DNA of 64,000 nucleotides from Aerococcaceae bacterium DSM 111022. GTDB taxonomy: Bacteria; Bacillota; Bacilli; Lactobacillales; Aerococcaceae. Position 1 is the first letter of the stretch. The number at the start of each line of letters is the position of its first letter. Location of the stretch: assembly GCA_015863195.1 (NCBI GenBank), contig JACBXO010000002.1, forward strand, positions 62,001 through 126,000, read 5' to 3'. Position numbers and translations under genes: made by a program. Below the pieces are notes generated by a model, which worked only from the letters and a program-made list of their open reading frames with translations, searched no databases and was not told the origin of the DNA. Of the stretch, positions 1-8,341 are shown piece after piece.

Positions 1-680
1 ACCTATTAGGATTTGCGAGTGTTCAATCTAATACACTCGATTCTGTTTCAAACCGTGACTTTATTCTAGACGGACTTCAAGTATTTAGTAATTTAATGAT
101 TCATATGAGTCGTTTTGCCGAGGATTTTATCATCTATTCAAGTCAAGAATTTGCTTTTGTTGAATGTTCCGACTCATTTTCAACCGGTTCATCAATGATG
201 CCACAAAAGAAAAATCCCGATGCTTTGGAATTAATACGTGGTAAATCCGGTAAAATTATTGGCCTCATGAATAGCATGTACACAATTATGAAAGGCATTC
301 CATTAACTTATAATAAAGACATGCAGGAAGACAAAGCCATTTACTTCGAAGCATATGACACGTCACTTGCTTGTGTCCAAATTTTAACGGGGGTCGTTGA
401 AGAATTAATTGTCAACGAAGACCGTCTAAATGAAACCGTCAATGATGGCTTCTTAAATGCCACTGAGTTAGCCGACTACCTTGTACGTAAAAGCCTCCCT
501 TTCCGAGAAGCCCACGGCGTCGTTGGTGCGATGGTTAAAGGAGCAATCGAAGACGGTAGCCAGTTACATGATATGTCACTTGAAGTGATGCAACAATACA
601 GTAATGTCATCGAAGAAGACGTTTATGACTACCTCGAACCTGAAAAAATCATTCAACGAGGTACTAAAGTGAATATGTAG
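1..680 (+). CDS. argH: Argininosuccinate lyase, C-terminal part (5' end outside window)
   Basis: Last enzyme of arginine biosynthesis; it splits argininosuccinate into arginine and fumarate in the cytosol. The reading frame is open from base 3 to the TAG at 678-680, so the gene starts before the window. The fumarase/aspartase superfamily signature GSSMMPQKKNPD is present, containing the mobile-loop serine and the K and N that contact substrate, followed by the helical C-terminal domain ending in TKVNM. A Rho-independent terminator follows at once. argG would be expected upstream but cannot be seen. Confidence 0.95.
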   Translation, partial: LLGFASVQSNTLDSVSNRDFILDGLQVFSNLMIHMSRFAEDFIIYSSQEFAFVECSDSFSTGSSMMPQKKNPDALELIRGKSGKIIGLMNSMYTIMKGIPLTYNKDMQEDKAIYFEAYDTSLACVQILTGVVEELIVNEDRLNETVNDGFLNATELADYLVRKSLPFREAHGVVGAMVKGAIEDGSQLHDMSLEVMQQYSNVIEEDVYDYLEPEKIIQRGTKVNM

Positions 681-689
681 AAAGTATAG

Positions 690-724
690 CTAGTTCAGTT
701 TATTTTAACTGGACTAGTTTTTTT
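690..724 (+). terminator. Rho-independent terminator of argH
   Basis: An 11-bp stem (690-700 with 707-717, one mismatch) with a 6-nt loop, followed by a run of T. It lies 10 bases after the argH stop codon. Confidence 0.85.
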
Positions 725-793
725 ATGGATTAAATAGTTTAATCAGTTGGATTAGAAAGTAACTCTGATTTTATTAAGTATTGATGACTTCGA

Positions 794-994
794 TTGATTC
801 AGCAGAAGAGTGATGGTGGCCCGTTTTATTTGGCGAAGTGAGACGATCTGTCACTCTTCTTCATTTTATTTTGGCGGAGAGAGACGATTTGTCACTCTTC
901 TCCATTTCGTTATGACGAAGAGGGACAATCTGTCACTCTTCTTCATTTCTTTTTGGCGAAGAATGACAATTTGTCACTCTTCTCTCTCCTTTTC
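794..994. repeat. Tandem array of hairpin units, 41-bp period
   Basis: Four imperfect copies start at 835, 876, 917 and 958, exactly 41 bp apart. Each copy begins with a dyad of the form GAAGAGnGAC-5 nt-GTCACTCTTC (835-859, 876-900, 917-941, 958-982). The right arm is invariant, the left arm has one to three mismatches, and a T-rich linker separates units. A decayed fifth copy seems to precede at about 794-834. The period is not a multiple of three, so the open frame across 810-1007 is not evidence for a protein. This array and the argH terminator fill the 430-base gap after argH. Confidence 0.8.
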
Positions 995-1065
995 AGCAGG
1001 AAATTGATAAATTGTTAAGCTACTAAAAAATAGCTCCGAGTTTTTCTGCCAATTACCAATCCAAA

Positions 1066-1098
1066 CAAAAAAGACCTAACTCAATATGAGCTAGATCT
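1066..1098 (-). terminator. Terminator of the small unknown gene
   Basis: On the minus strand an 11-bp stem (1088-1098 with 1072-1082, with mismatches) and an AATAT-type loop are followed by six T. It lies 13 bases past the stop of the gene at 1111-1440. Confidence 0.75.
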
Positions 1099-1110
1099 TT
1101 ATCCTACATT

Positions 1111-1440
1111 TTAGGGCATTTGAATTGTAATACTCCGTGTCATCGCTTCTAAATATATCATGAAAACACCATAATATTCTTCAACGATATCGTGCAATTC
1201 CTGATAATCCGCTTCTTGGAAACCGTCACTTTCAGGTAACAGAGCATAACTGATATTACCATCTCTTTCAACGGTAGCTTTTAAAGTTGTTCCAGATAAC
1301 ACGAAGATCGGTGTAAAGTAATGGAAACCATTCCCGTCATTATATAATTTCTTATCAATTACGAGTGTTAGTCCCAGTCCCTTTAACTCTTCGGATAAAT
1401 GTTCGATTGCTAATGATTGTTGTGTTTCGATAGTAATCAC
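1111..1440 (-). CDS. Small protein of unknown function, 109 aa
   Basis: I do not recognise a family. The product is acidic and soluble-looking, with no signal peptide or membrane segment. An N-terminal amphipathic stretch is followed by likely beta strands (FHYFTPIFVL, LKATVERDGNISYALL) and a C-terminal helix rich in E and Y. The composition looks like a real protein, and the gene has its own terminator. The start is uncertain: the only in-frame start candidate is a GTG at 1440 that abuts the AAAGGGG ribosome binding site with no spacer, so initiation may occur elsewhere. Confidence 0.6.
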   Translation of the reverse strand: MITIETQQSLAIEHLSEELKGLGLTLVIDKKLYNDGNGFHYFTPIFVLSGTTLKATVERDGNISYALLPESDGFQEADYQELHDIVEEYYGVFMIYLEAMTRSITIQMP

Positions 1441-1473
1441 CCCTTTATATTAAACACATAAGTTGCTAAGAAA

Positions 1474-1508
1474 GCAAAAACCTCCGCAAGCTAATCAGTG
1501 CGAAGGTT
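1474..1508 (-). terminator. Terminator of the DUF1097 gene
   Basis: On the minus strand AACCTTCGC pairs with GCGGAGGTT (one mismatch) around a 12-nt loop, followed by TTTTTG. It sits just past the stop codon at 1520. Confidence 0.75.
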
Positions 1509-1519
1509 ATACTTTTAAT

Positions 1520-1975
1520 TTATTTAACTAATACTCTTTCAAAGAATTTAGTAAAATAACTAGATACTGGTCCTAAAATCAGTAATCCTACTAATGGTAA
1601 CACAATGGAAATCCATAATACGCCACTAGCAAAGTAAATATTCACGCCAACAAATGACACCGCAACTAATTGCAGTAAAGATGTTGCGCCCGCCATAGTC
1701 ACTAGAAAAGCCATAACTGCTACTAATAAAGTTGAAACTAAGTAGCCTGATGATGGAATCATACTATCAACGGTCACATATAAAAATGCTATTACAGCAC
1801 CGAATACTAAAGCAGCAGCAGACTTTTTCATCCCCTCTGCGTCTGTACCTGTCATAAAATAAGTGGTCCAACCAAGAAAACCAGCCCAAGGTGGTAAGTT
1901 TAATAACGATGCAATATAAACCCAAATAAATGTAGTAACGGCCGAACCAAGTGCTGCAGCTATTGTTGATCGCAT
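1520..1975 (-). CDS. DUF1097 family integral membrane protein
   Basis: A 151-residue, very hydrophobic protein with about five membrane segments (roughly residues 5-30, 50-70, 75-95, 98-117 and 120-140). It resembles the DUF1097 (YcdZ-like) family, whose function is not established. A GAGGAG ribosome binding site precedes the ATG, a good sigma-A promoter lies upstream and a terminator follows, so it is a single-gene transcript. Short motifs such as LNLPPWAGFLGWTTYF between helices one and two are typical of the family. Family assignment is from memory of family features. Confidence 0.7.
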   Translation of the reverse strand: MRSTIAAALGSAVTTFIWVYIASLLNLPPWAGFLGWTTYFMTGTDAEGMKKSAAALVFGAVIAFLYVTVDSMIPSSGYLVSTLLVAVMAFLVTMAGATSLLQLVAVSFVGVNIYFASGVLWISIVLPLVGLLILGPVSSYFTKFFERVLVK

Positions 1976-2027
1976 AATACTCCTCTTTCTTAACCTACGC
2001 TATTTACGCAGTCTTATAATCTTGTGT

Positions 2028-2056
2028 ATTATACATAGTTTTAAAATAGAATGCAA
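2028..2056 (-). promoter_or_regulatory. Sigma-A promoter for the DUF1097 gene
   Basis: Reading the minus strand, TTGCAT (2051-2056) and TATAAT (2028-2033) are separated by 17 bases, 53 bases upstream of the ATG at 1975. Confidence 0.65.
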
Positions 2057-2153
2057 GAATAATTCGTTTTCAGATTTATTTCATCATTACCCTTAATAGA
2101 CTAATTATAAAGCAATCTCACTTGTTCATACTCAGACTTTAGTCCGAGTTAAA

Positions 2154-2927
2154 CTATGAGATTCCTTCAGTTGCATTTTCTTTCCATAAAAAATCTAGAT
2201 AGATTTGATTTTGATTTGCCCATGACGCCTCATTATGTTTCCCTTTAGGCTGCACATGAATCATTGTCTCAGCGCCCTCTTCTTGAAATGCTTGGGAAAA
2301 ATACTGGGCATCATCCAATGTCATATTGTGATTTTTCATTTCTTCTTCACCATAAGAAAAATAAACGCGTGTGTCTGGATAGACATCCACTTGTTGCATA
2401 CCGCGTCTTAAATATTCACGGCAAAACCCGATCGATGGTGACAAACATGCCACTTTTGATACAAATCGATTATAAGCAATTCCTGTAAATAAAGCCATCA
2501 ATCCGCCCATGGACGAACCTCCCACTGCTGTTGTTTCACGCATTGGAAGTGTCCGGTAATTGGCATCAATAAAAGGTTTTAAATGATAAATGACCCAATC
2601 CATAAACTTATCGCCATAACCATTAATAATCTGACTCGTCCATGGACTTTCAAAATGACAAGGTGCATATTCTGAAAGTCTCGACTCACCCTCATGTGGA
2701 CACTCAATACCCACAACAATCATGTCTAAATCAGATTGATCTAAATGAGACTCGAGCCCCCAAGAAGTACCATAAGTAGCATAATTATCATCGAATAAGT
2801 TATGACCATCAAACATATACATCACAGGATAACGCTCATCTGTCTCGTAATAATAGGGTGGAACATATAAATGAATTTTACGCATAGAATCTTTAAATGG
2901 AAAATTAAATTCAAATCTTTCTATCAT
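2154..2927 (-). CDS. Esterase D-like alpha/beta hydrolase
   Basis: A 257-residue cytosolic hydrolase of the putative esterase family PF00756. The nucleophile elbow GGSSMGG places the catalytic serine at residue 139. The N-terminal part carries YVPPYYYETDERYPVMYMFDG, the usual first strands of this family, and HNEASW near residue 235 supplies the likely histidine. No signal peptide is seen. An AAGGAGG site six bases before the ATG fixes the start. The substrate cannot be told; relatives include siderophore and carboxyl esterases. The gene appears to stand alone, 64 bases downstream of the ABC exporter genes. Confidence 0.85.
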   Translation of the reverse strand: MIERFEFNFPFKDSMRKIHLYVPPYYYETDERYPVMYMFDGHNLFDDNYATYGTSWGLESHLDQSDLDMIVVGIECPHEGESRLSEYAPCHFESPWTSQIINGYGDKFMDWVIYHLKPFIDANYRTLPMRETTAVGGSSMGGLMALFTGIAYNRFVSKVACLSPSIGFCREYLRRGMQQVDVYPDTRVYFSYGEEEMKNHNMTLDDAQYFSQAFQEEGAETMIHVQPKGKHNEASWANQNQIYLDFLWKENATEGIS

Positions 2928-2945
2928 CTGGAACCTCCTTATTTT

Positions 2946-2981
2946 TATATAAAATTACCGACTTCAAGAATCGAAGTCGGT
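2946..2981 (-). terminator. Terminator of the ABC exporter operon
   Basis: On the minus strand a perfect 9-bp stem (2973-2981 with 2957-2965) and 7-nt loop are followed by AATTTTATA, just beyond the stop at 2992. Confidence 0.75.
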
Positions 2982-2991
2982 ATAAATATTA

Positions 2992-4782
2992 TTATTGAAT
3001 ACCTTGAAGTGTTTGTAATTGATACATATTAAAGTAAGTTCCTTCTTGTTCAATTAACTCTTCATGACGACCTTGTTCAATTAAATGACCTTTATGTAAG
3101 ACATAAATTTGATCCGCATTGCGAATGGTCGATAGACGGTGAGCAATCACAATCATTGTCGCATTTTCTCTGATTTTAGCTAAACTTTGTTGGATATACA
3201 TTTCACTTTCAGTATCAATATTCGCTGTTGCTTCATCTAAAATTAAAATTTTAGGCTTACGAATAACTGAACGAGCAATATTGATTAATTGTTTTTGCCC
3301 TGCTGATAAAGAACTTCCACCTTCACTAATAATGGTATCATATCCATCTGGTAATGCTTCAATGAAATGATTTGCTCCTGTGAATCTCGCTGCTTCAATC
3401 ACTTCTTCATCCGTATAGTCACCGTGGAGACGAATATTATCTTTGAAACTGCCATAGAACATAAAGGCATCTTGTTGCACTAAGGCAATATCTTCACGTA
3501 GTACATCATATGGATAGTCTCGAATACTTGAATCATCATAACGAATATCACCGCGATTATACTCATAAAATCGCATTAATAAATTAATAATGGTCGATTT
3601 TCCAGATCCTGTATGACCAACTAGGGCGATCATTTCACCTTTTCCAGCTTCAATGTCAACATGTTGCAAGACATCTTGAACACCGTCATAAGTAAATGAT
3701 AAGTCTTTAACACTCACCGAACCTTCAATATCAGTCAGAGAATCAATACCAATCTGTTTTGGCATTAATTTATCATTGGCTAATAAATCACGACCACGAG
3801 AAGCCGCCACTAAACCATCTTGATAAATACTTAAACTACTAATCATATGACCAATAGGTCTAAAGAAAGATTTTGAATAAGAAGTAAAGGCATAGATAAT
3901 TCCAATATCTAATGCCGTACCATTTAAAATTTGTGTCCCAAATATCCAAATAACAATGACTAATACGATTTGTTCAATTAAACTAATCGCTGGCATTAAT
4001 AATAATGCATCCATTTTAAACATATTTACACGCGCTTCAACGTATTCATCATTAATTTCTTTAAATTCTTCCTTCATACGTTTAGATTGGTTAAATTGTT
4101 GAATCAACCACATTCCAGAAGTTGACTCACTTAGTCTAGCATTCACTCGGCCCAAAGCACTACGCATACGGCGATAAACGACCGTTGAAATTTTTTGGTA
4201 AAAATAGATCAGCGCAAATATAAAGGGTAGAAAAGCCATAAATACTAAAGCCATATCAGAATTTAAGCTAAACATCGCAACACCAACCGTCGCCGCATTA
4301 ATAAAGCCATCAAAGAATGAAAGAAAGACATTCCAGAATTCTTTAATCGTCTCTGTATCATTCGTCACACGAGAAACAACTTCACCGTTAGGTGTTTGGT
4401 TAAAGTATTCCATATTCAAGCGACTTAATTTATGATAAATCTTATTACGAATATCTGCGACCGTATATTCTGAAGCCATGAAGAATAGGTAATCTTTAAC
4501 ATATACAAGCACCATACGAACTGCTATGAGCCCCAAATATGTCCCTGCTACAGTTAAAGTCACCTGTAAAGTAACTGAGTTGCTTGCCAATTCCTCATCA
4601 ATAAAACGCTGAATAATTATAGGTAAATAAGCTGAAATAGAAGACGAAGCAATCATTAAGATAATCGATAAACCAAAACGCCACCACTGAGCAATGGCAA
4701 ATTGGAATAAATATTTTAAAATTGAAAATTGTTCTAAAATACTAAAGCTCGTTTTGCGCTCTTTTGCCTTAGATTGTGCCAT
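2992..4782 (-). CDS. ABC exporter half-transporter, catalytically canonical subunit (LmrD/BmrD-like)
   Basis: A 596-residue fused permease-ATPase, half of a heterodimeric multidrug-type exporter. Residues about 25-320 hold six membrane helices. The ATPase domain has Walker A GHTGSGKST near residue 390, signature SLSAGQKQL (A replaces the usual second G), and Walker B ILILDEATANID with the catalytic glutamate intact. Its ATG lies inside the 3' end of the upstream gene (14-base overlap), which implies translational coupling. Family knowledge: such pairs have one working and one degenerate ATP site, and here the intact Walker B is in this subunit. The substrate is unknown. Confidence 0.9.
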   Translation of the reverse strand: MAQSKAKERKTSFSILEQFSILKYLFQFAIAQWWRFGLSIILMIASSSISAYLPIIIQRFIDEELASNSVTLQVTLTVAGTYLGLIAVRMVLVYVKDYLFFMASEYTVADIRNKIYHKLSRLNMEYFNQTPNGEVVSRVTNDTETIKEFWNVFLSFFDGFINAATVGVAMFSLNSDMALVFMAFLPFIFALIYFYQKISTVVYRRMRSALGRVNARLSESTSGMWLIQQFNQSKRMKEEFKEINDEYVEARVNMFKMDALLLMPAISLIEQIVLVIVIWIFGTQILNGTALDIGIIYAFTSYSKSFFRPIGHMISSLSIYQDGLVAASRGRDLLANDKLMPKQIGIDSLTDIEGSVSVKDLSFTYDGVQDVLQHVDIEAGKGEMIALVGHTGSGKSTIINLLMRFYEYNRGDIRYDDSSIRDYPYDVLREDIALVQQDAFMFYGSFKDNIRLHGDYTDEEVIEAARFTGANHFIEALPDGYDTIISEGGSSLSAGQKQLINIARSVIRKPKILILDEATANIDTESEMYIQQSLAKIRENATMIVIAHRLSTIRNADQIYVLHKGHLIEQGRHEELIEQEGTYFNMYQLQTLQGIQ

Positions 4783-6538
4783 CTAATTCGCCCCCTTCAG
4801 TGATTTTTTGTTCTAATTGTTGTTGATTATACATATTTGCGTACCAACCATTTTCAGCAAGTAAACTTTCATGATTTCCACGCTCAGAAATTTGACCATC
4901 TTCTAAAACGATAATTAAATCCGCATGCATAATTGAAGAAATACGGTGAGTGGCTATTAACGAAATACCACCTTGACGCTCAGCTTTAAAATTCGTTAAA
5001 ATCGTTTGTTCAGTCTTCGCATCAACGGCAGACATCGCATCATCCATATATAAAATATCCGGTTCCATCGCTAAAGTACGAGCAATCGAAATACGTTGCT
5101 TTTGTCCACCTGATAAACTCACACCACGCTCACCAACTTCAGTATCATAACCTTCGGTAAACTCCAAAATATCATCATGAATCGAAGCCAGTTTCGTATA
5201 ATGCTCCACGCCATCTTGATCCATTTCTGGACGCCCAAAACTCACATTATCACGAACAGATGTTGAAAACAGTAAATTTGTTTGTGAAATATAACCAACA
5301 TGATCGTGCAGATAAGTTAAATCAACATCCTTCACATTTTCGCCATCATATTTAATCTCACCTTGATCAACATCAAAATAACGTAATAGTAAATTGAAAA
5401 GCGTCGTCTTACCAGACCCTGTTTTACCAACAATCCCTAAAGTTTGACCATCCTCTAACTTAAATTGAATATTCTTCAATGCCGGACTTGAAGCACCAGG
5501 ATAAGTAAAAGATTCAATATTTACATCTAAATGTTTAAAAGGCAATTGATCCGTTCCACCTACAGGTGTCTGAACTTTCGCTTCCTGGCTTAATAAATCA
5601 TCAATACGATCATACGCCACATTTCCACGCTCCATCGTATTCATCAAACGCCCTGCCGCTAATAGAGGCCATGTCAAATTCCCTAAATAGGAAAAGTATG
5701 CCATTAAATCCCCGATAGAAATTCGCCCTTGCGATATAAAGTAAGCACCAAAAATGATGGTTAAAACAGAAGTTAATCCAGTGATCATTTCAATTGTCGG
5801 TGTATATGCTGAATTAATTAGGTTTACTTTGCGGTTAGATTCAACAACATTATCAGTCGCCTCTGTAAAGTCTCGGTAATCATCTTCCTCTTCACCAAAG
5901 CCTTTAATCACTTGCATACCAGCGACACTCTCTTGAACACGATCATTCATACTCGAGAAAGCTTTAAGAGATCCTCTAAAAGTTTCATTCATCATTTTAC
6001 CTAAATAACGTGAAACAAAGATTAATAAAGGGAAAGGAATAATCGTCAGTAAAGTCAATTGCCAATCAATAATAAAAAACATACTAAATAATGTAACAAT
6101 AGTAATTGAAATCGAGTCCGTTAAAGTAATAATTCCTCCACCAGCTACAAATTTAATCGCATTTAAGTCATTCGTCGCATGCGCCATTAAGTCTCCAGTA
6201 CGGTATTTATTATAAAATTGTTGATCCATTTTTGTGAAATGATCAAATAATCGATTACGCATTAATGATTCCAATAAAGTAGAACTAGTAAATAAATTAC
6301 TACGCCACATATAACGTAGTCCATACATCACTAGACCAATAACTAATAAAATTAAGGCATTATTTCGTAAACTGACCCAAGTCAGTGTTCCTGTGGCCAT
6401 TAAATCGACTGTATTACCGATCACTAATGGAATAATTGCAGATAAAATTGAACACGCAACTAAACCACCAACAGCGATTGAATAAGCTTTCCACCTTAAT
6501 TTGAAAAACCAAGCTAGCTTTTTAAAAATAGCAAACAA
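4769..6538 (-). CDS. ABC exporter half-transporter, degenerate-site subunit (LmrC/BmrC-like)
   Basis: A 589-residue partner of the next gene. Six membrane helices span about residues 15-310, with Walker A GKTGSGKTT near 370 and a canonical LSGGQKQR signature. Walker B reads LYMDDAMSAVD, so the catalytic glutamate is aspartate, the hallmark of the non-hydrolytic site in LmrCD, BmrCD and TM287/288. The start codon is TTG at 6538, eight bases after GGGAGG; no ATG nearby is better placed. Together the two genes encode one exporter that probably moves drugs or lipids. Confidence 0.9.
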   Translation of the reverse strand: MFAIFKKLAWFFKLRWKAYSIAVGGLVACSILSAIIPLVIGNTVDLMATGTLTWVSLRNNALILLVIGLVMYGLRYMWRSNLFTSSTLLESLMRNRLFDHFTKMDQQFYNKYRTGDLMAHATNDLNAIKFVAGGGIITLTDSISITIVTLFSMFFIIDWQLTLLTIIPFPLLIFVSRYLGKMMNETFRGSLKAFSSMNDRVQESVAGMQVIKGFGEEEDDYRDFTEATDNVVESNRKVNLINSAYTPTIEMITGLTSVLTIIFGAYFISQGRISIGDLMAYFSYLGNLTWPLLAAGRLMNTMERGNVAYDRIDDLLSQEAKVQTPVGGTDQLPFKHLDVNIESFTYPGASSPALKNIQFKLEDGQTLGIVGKTGSGKTTLFNLLLRYFDVDQGEIKYDGENVKDVDLTYLHDHVGYISQTNLLFSTSVRDNVSFGRPEMDQDGVEHYTKLASIHDDILEFTEGYDTEVGERGVSLSGGQKQRISIARTLAMEPDILYMDDAMSAVDAKTEQTILTNFKAERQGGISLIATHRISSIMHADLIIVLEDGQISERGNHESLLAENGWYANMYNQQQLEQKITEGGELDGTI

Positions 6539-6639
6539 ATTGTTGTCCTCCCTTAATTTCCATAAAGTATATTTTAACGGTTATTTAAAATAATTGCATC
6601 TAAAAGGTTCGAAAACGTATCAAACAGGGACCAGAATGG

Positions 6640-6667
6640 AAAACGCCGACCACTCGGTCGGCATTTT
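6640..6667 (-). terminator. Terminator of the PPOX-family gene
   Basis: A perfect 7-bp GC-rich stem (GCCGACC with GGTCGGC, 6645-6662) and 4-nt loop flanked by A and T runs. It could work in both directions, and it directly follows the stop at 6688. Confidence 0.8.
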
Positions 6668-6687
6668 CAACTGTCTATAAAACTTAT

Positions 6688-7116
6688 CTATTTTCCAATC
6701 GAGAACACATACTTATGTCCTTGAGTTAGGCTTTGATAAAACCCTTCCCCTTCATACAATTGGAAAACTTGTACATTAGCTTGTTCATCAGCATCAGGAT
6801 ATACCATGTTAACATATTCATTACCTTCAAGTACTTTTTCTAACATGTCTTTACCTAATTTACGAACTTTACCTTCAATACGGATAACTTGAATTAAATA
6901 CTCTTCTTTATTTAATCCCACTAACGCAATATTTTGATTTACTTCCAATTGAGCATGGAAATTCGTCTTCGGACTGGTCATGAAGAAAACACCCTCTTCA
7001 TTTGCTACACCAATATTAATGTAGCGTGCATGTGGTTTTCCATCAGCGTCAACTGAAGAAATAACCGCAATCCCCATATCGTCCTTTAAAATATTCATAA
7101 TTTCTGAAACTTGCAT
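6688..7116 (-). CDS. Pyridoxamine 5'-phosphate oxidase-fold flavoprotein
   Basis: A 142-residue split-barrel protein. The N-terminal helix and the strand pair AVISSVDADGKPHARYINIG followed by VFFMTSPKTNFHAQL are typical of the small PPOX-like family that binds FMN or F420-like cofactors. It is too short and too divergent to be the true pyridoxine biosynthesis oxidase. The conserved C-terminal FYQSLTQGHKYVF is seen in general-stress or heme-degradation relatives. It stands alone between two terminators. The reaction cannot be assigned. Confidence 0.8.
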   Translation of the reverse strand: MQVSEIMNILKDDMGIAVISSVDADGKPHARYINIGVANEEGVFFMTSPKTNFHAQLEVNQNIALVGLNKEEYLIQVIRIEGKVRKLGKDMLEKVLEGNEYVNMVYPDADEQANVQVFQLYEGEGFYQSLTQGHKYVFSIGK

Positions 7117-7206
7117 CGCTTTCGCCCCTTTCTCTATTCTATTTTATCATATTTAACAAGGGTTTACATAGCATTTCATTAATAGGGTCAGGAAAATAAT
7201 CAAAAT

Positions 7207-7228
7207 AAAAAGAACGCCTCAGCGTCCT
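7207..7228 (-). terminator. Terminator of the MetQ-like gene
   Basis: On the minus strand a short stem (AGGACGC with GCGTTCT, one mismatch) with a small loop is followed by TTTTTATTTT, just after the stop at 7239. Confidence 0.75.
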
Positions 7229-7238
7229 TTTAAAATTA

Positions 7239-8099
7239 TTATTCATTTTCTAATGCTTCGGCAACAATATCCCAGGCTGGAATTTGACCACCTTTAGAAA
7301 CTTCAGAAATAACTTCCGCAGTATCTTCAGCTTGGTATAATTCAACAATATGTAAGTATAAAGGATTTTCTTTATCTTCCTCTCTAACAACAATATTGTT
7401 AACACGACGTAAGTTAATCGTTTCAGGAGTATCTCCGAAGACATAAATCGCATCGGCAGGTACAAAGTCTGTTCCTTCAAGGAAAGAATCATCAATGAAC
7501 GCCGCATCAACATCTGGTAAAGCAGCTGGAATTTGTGCACCATCTAACTCAACAAATTCAATGTTTTTTGGGTTCTCAACGACATTTTCAGGTGTCGGTA
7601 ATAATTCATCTGATTCTTCTAATTTAATTAACCCAGCACGTTCTAATGTTTCTAAGTTGTAAGAAAGGCTTGTCGGAGCTGAATTAACAGCAATTTTAGC
7701 GCCATCAGGTAATGCATCTAACGAATCATATTCCTGTGAATAAATACGAATAGGCACTGCATTCGTATAACCAATATTCACTAAACTACCATCATTTTCG
7801 TTATTCCAGTTATCTAAGAAATCATCATGCTGGAAAGCATTCATATCAAGTGAACCGTCACTTAATGCTTCATTAGGAATATTGTAATCTGTCAACATTT
7901 CTACTTCAATCGTAATACCTTCTTCAGCTGCTTTTTCGGCAACAAATTTCCAAATTTCTTCCGCTTCTTCACCAACAACACCAACCCGCACTTCTTCACC
8001 TTCAAACTCATTCTCTTGAGCAGCACCAGTGAATGTACCTGCTGCTAATACTGAGACTGATAGCATCGAAGCTAATAATCCTTTAAGTATTTTCTTCAT
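7239..8099 (-). CDS. MetQ/NlpA-family substrate-binding protein without a lipobox cysteine
   Basis: A 286-residue binding protein of the NLPA/MetQ family, which normally delivers methionine to MetNI. Family features seen: VRVGVVGEEAEEIWKFVAEKA, LNDG-type loop SLDMNAFQHDDFLDNW, IAVNSAPTSLSYNLETLERAG and DAAFIDDSFLE. The N-terminus is a clear signal peptide (KK then a hydrophobic core to about residue 20), but the usual LxxC lipobox is missing and the protein contains no cysteine. Cleavage near GAAQE is likely, which would release it or leave it loosely bound. No MetN or MetI gene is nearby. RBS AGAGGGA and promoter are good. Confidence 0.85.
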   Translation of the reverse strand: MKKILKGLLASMLSVSVLAAGTFTGAAQENEFEGEEVRVGVVGEEAEEIWKFVAEKAAEEGITIEVEMLTDYNIPNEALSDGSLDMNAFQHDDFLDNWNNENDGSLVNIGYTNAVPIRIYSQEYDSLDALPDGAKIAVNSAPTSLSYNLETLERAGLIKLEESDELLPTPENVVENPKNIEFVELDGAQIPAALPDVDAAFIDDSFLEGTDFVPADAIYVFGDTPETINLRRVNNIVVREEDKENPLYLHIVELYQAEDTAEVISEVSKGGQIPAWDIVAEALENE

Positions 8100-8127
8100 T
8101 TAATCCCTCTTTTCACATTGATATCTC

Positions 8128-8157
8128 ATTATATGAATTGATAGGACCTTTTGTCAA
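8128..8157 (-). promoter_or_regulatory. Sigma-A promoter for the MetQ-like gene
   Basis: On the minus strand TTGACA (8152-8157) and TATAAT (8128-8133) are 18 bases apart, 29 bases before the start codon. It lies outside the IS element, so the insertion left it intact. No S-box or T-box structure is recognisable in the short leader. Confidence 0.7.
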
Positions 8158-8272
8158 TCGAAATAGCTTTTAGAAAATCAATTTCATCTGAATGTTCGTT
8201 TTCTGGGTCATTCGCATAAAATATCATTTTGATTATTTAAAAAATGATTTTTCCATACCTTTCCAGAAAAAA

Positions 8273-8293
8273 AGGGGCTGGGCAAAAAGTCCC
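8273..8293 (+). repeat. Left terminal inverted repeat of the IS
   Basis: 21 bp beginning AGGGGCTGGGCA; identical to the reverse complement of 10085-10105. Confidence 0.92.
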
Positions 8294-8301
8294 AAATAGA
8301 T

Positions 8302-8337
8302 AACCATCGAACTCAAAATCAATCGAGTTCGATGGTT
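8302..8337 (-). terminator. Hairpin behind the transposase, inside the IS left end
   Basis: A perfect 13-bp stem (8302-8314 with 8325-8337) and a 10-nt loop, just past the original transposase stop. The minus-strand tail lacks a long T run, so it is a weak terminator or a structural element; on the plus strand GTTTTTA follows. Confidence 0.6.
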
Positions 8338-8341
8338 GTTT

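Noticed and set aside
835-982. CRISPR array
   Set aside because: There are no unique spacers between invariant repeats; the whole 41-bp unit is repeated with drift and no cas genes are present.
810-1007. 65-codon open frame across the hairpin array
   Set aside because: It is a by-product of repeated DNA whose 41-bp period shifts frame; no ribosome binding site, and the repeats conserve the dyads rather than a peptide.
8233-8341. C-terminal extension of the transposase beyond the IS left end
   Set aside because: The frame continues to 8233 only because of the frame break near 8390; the original stop at 8342 is inside the element.
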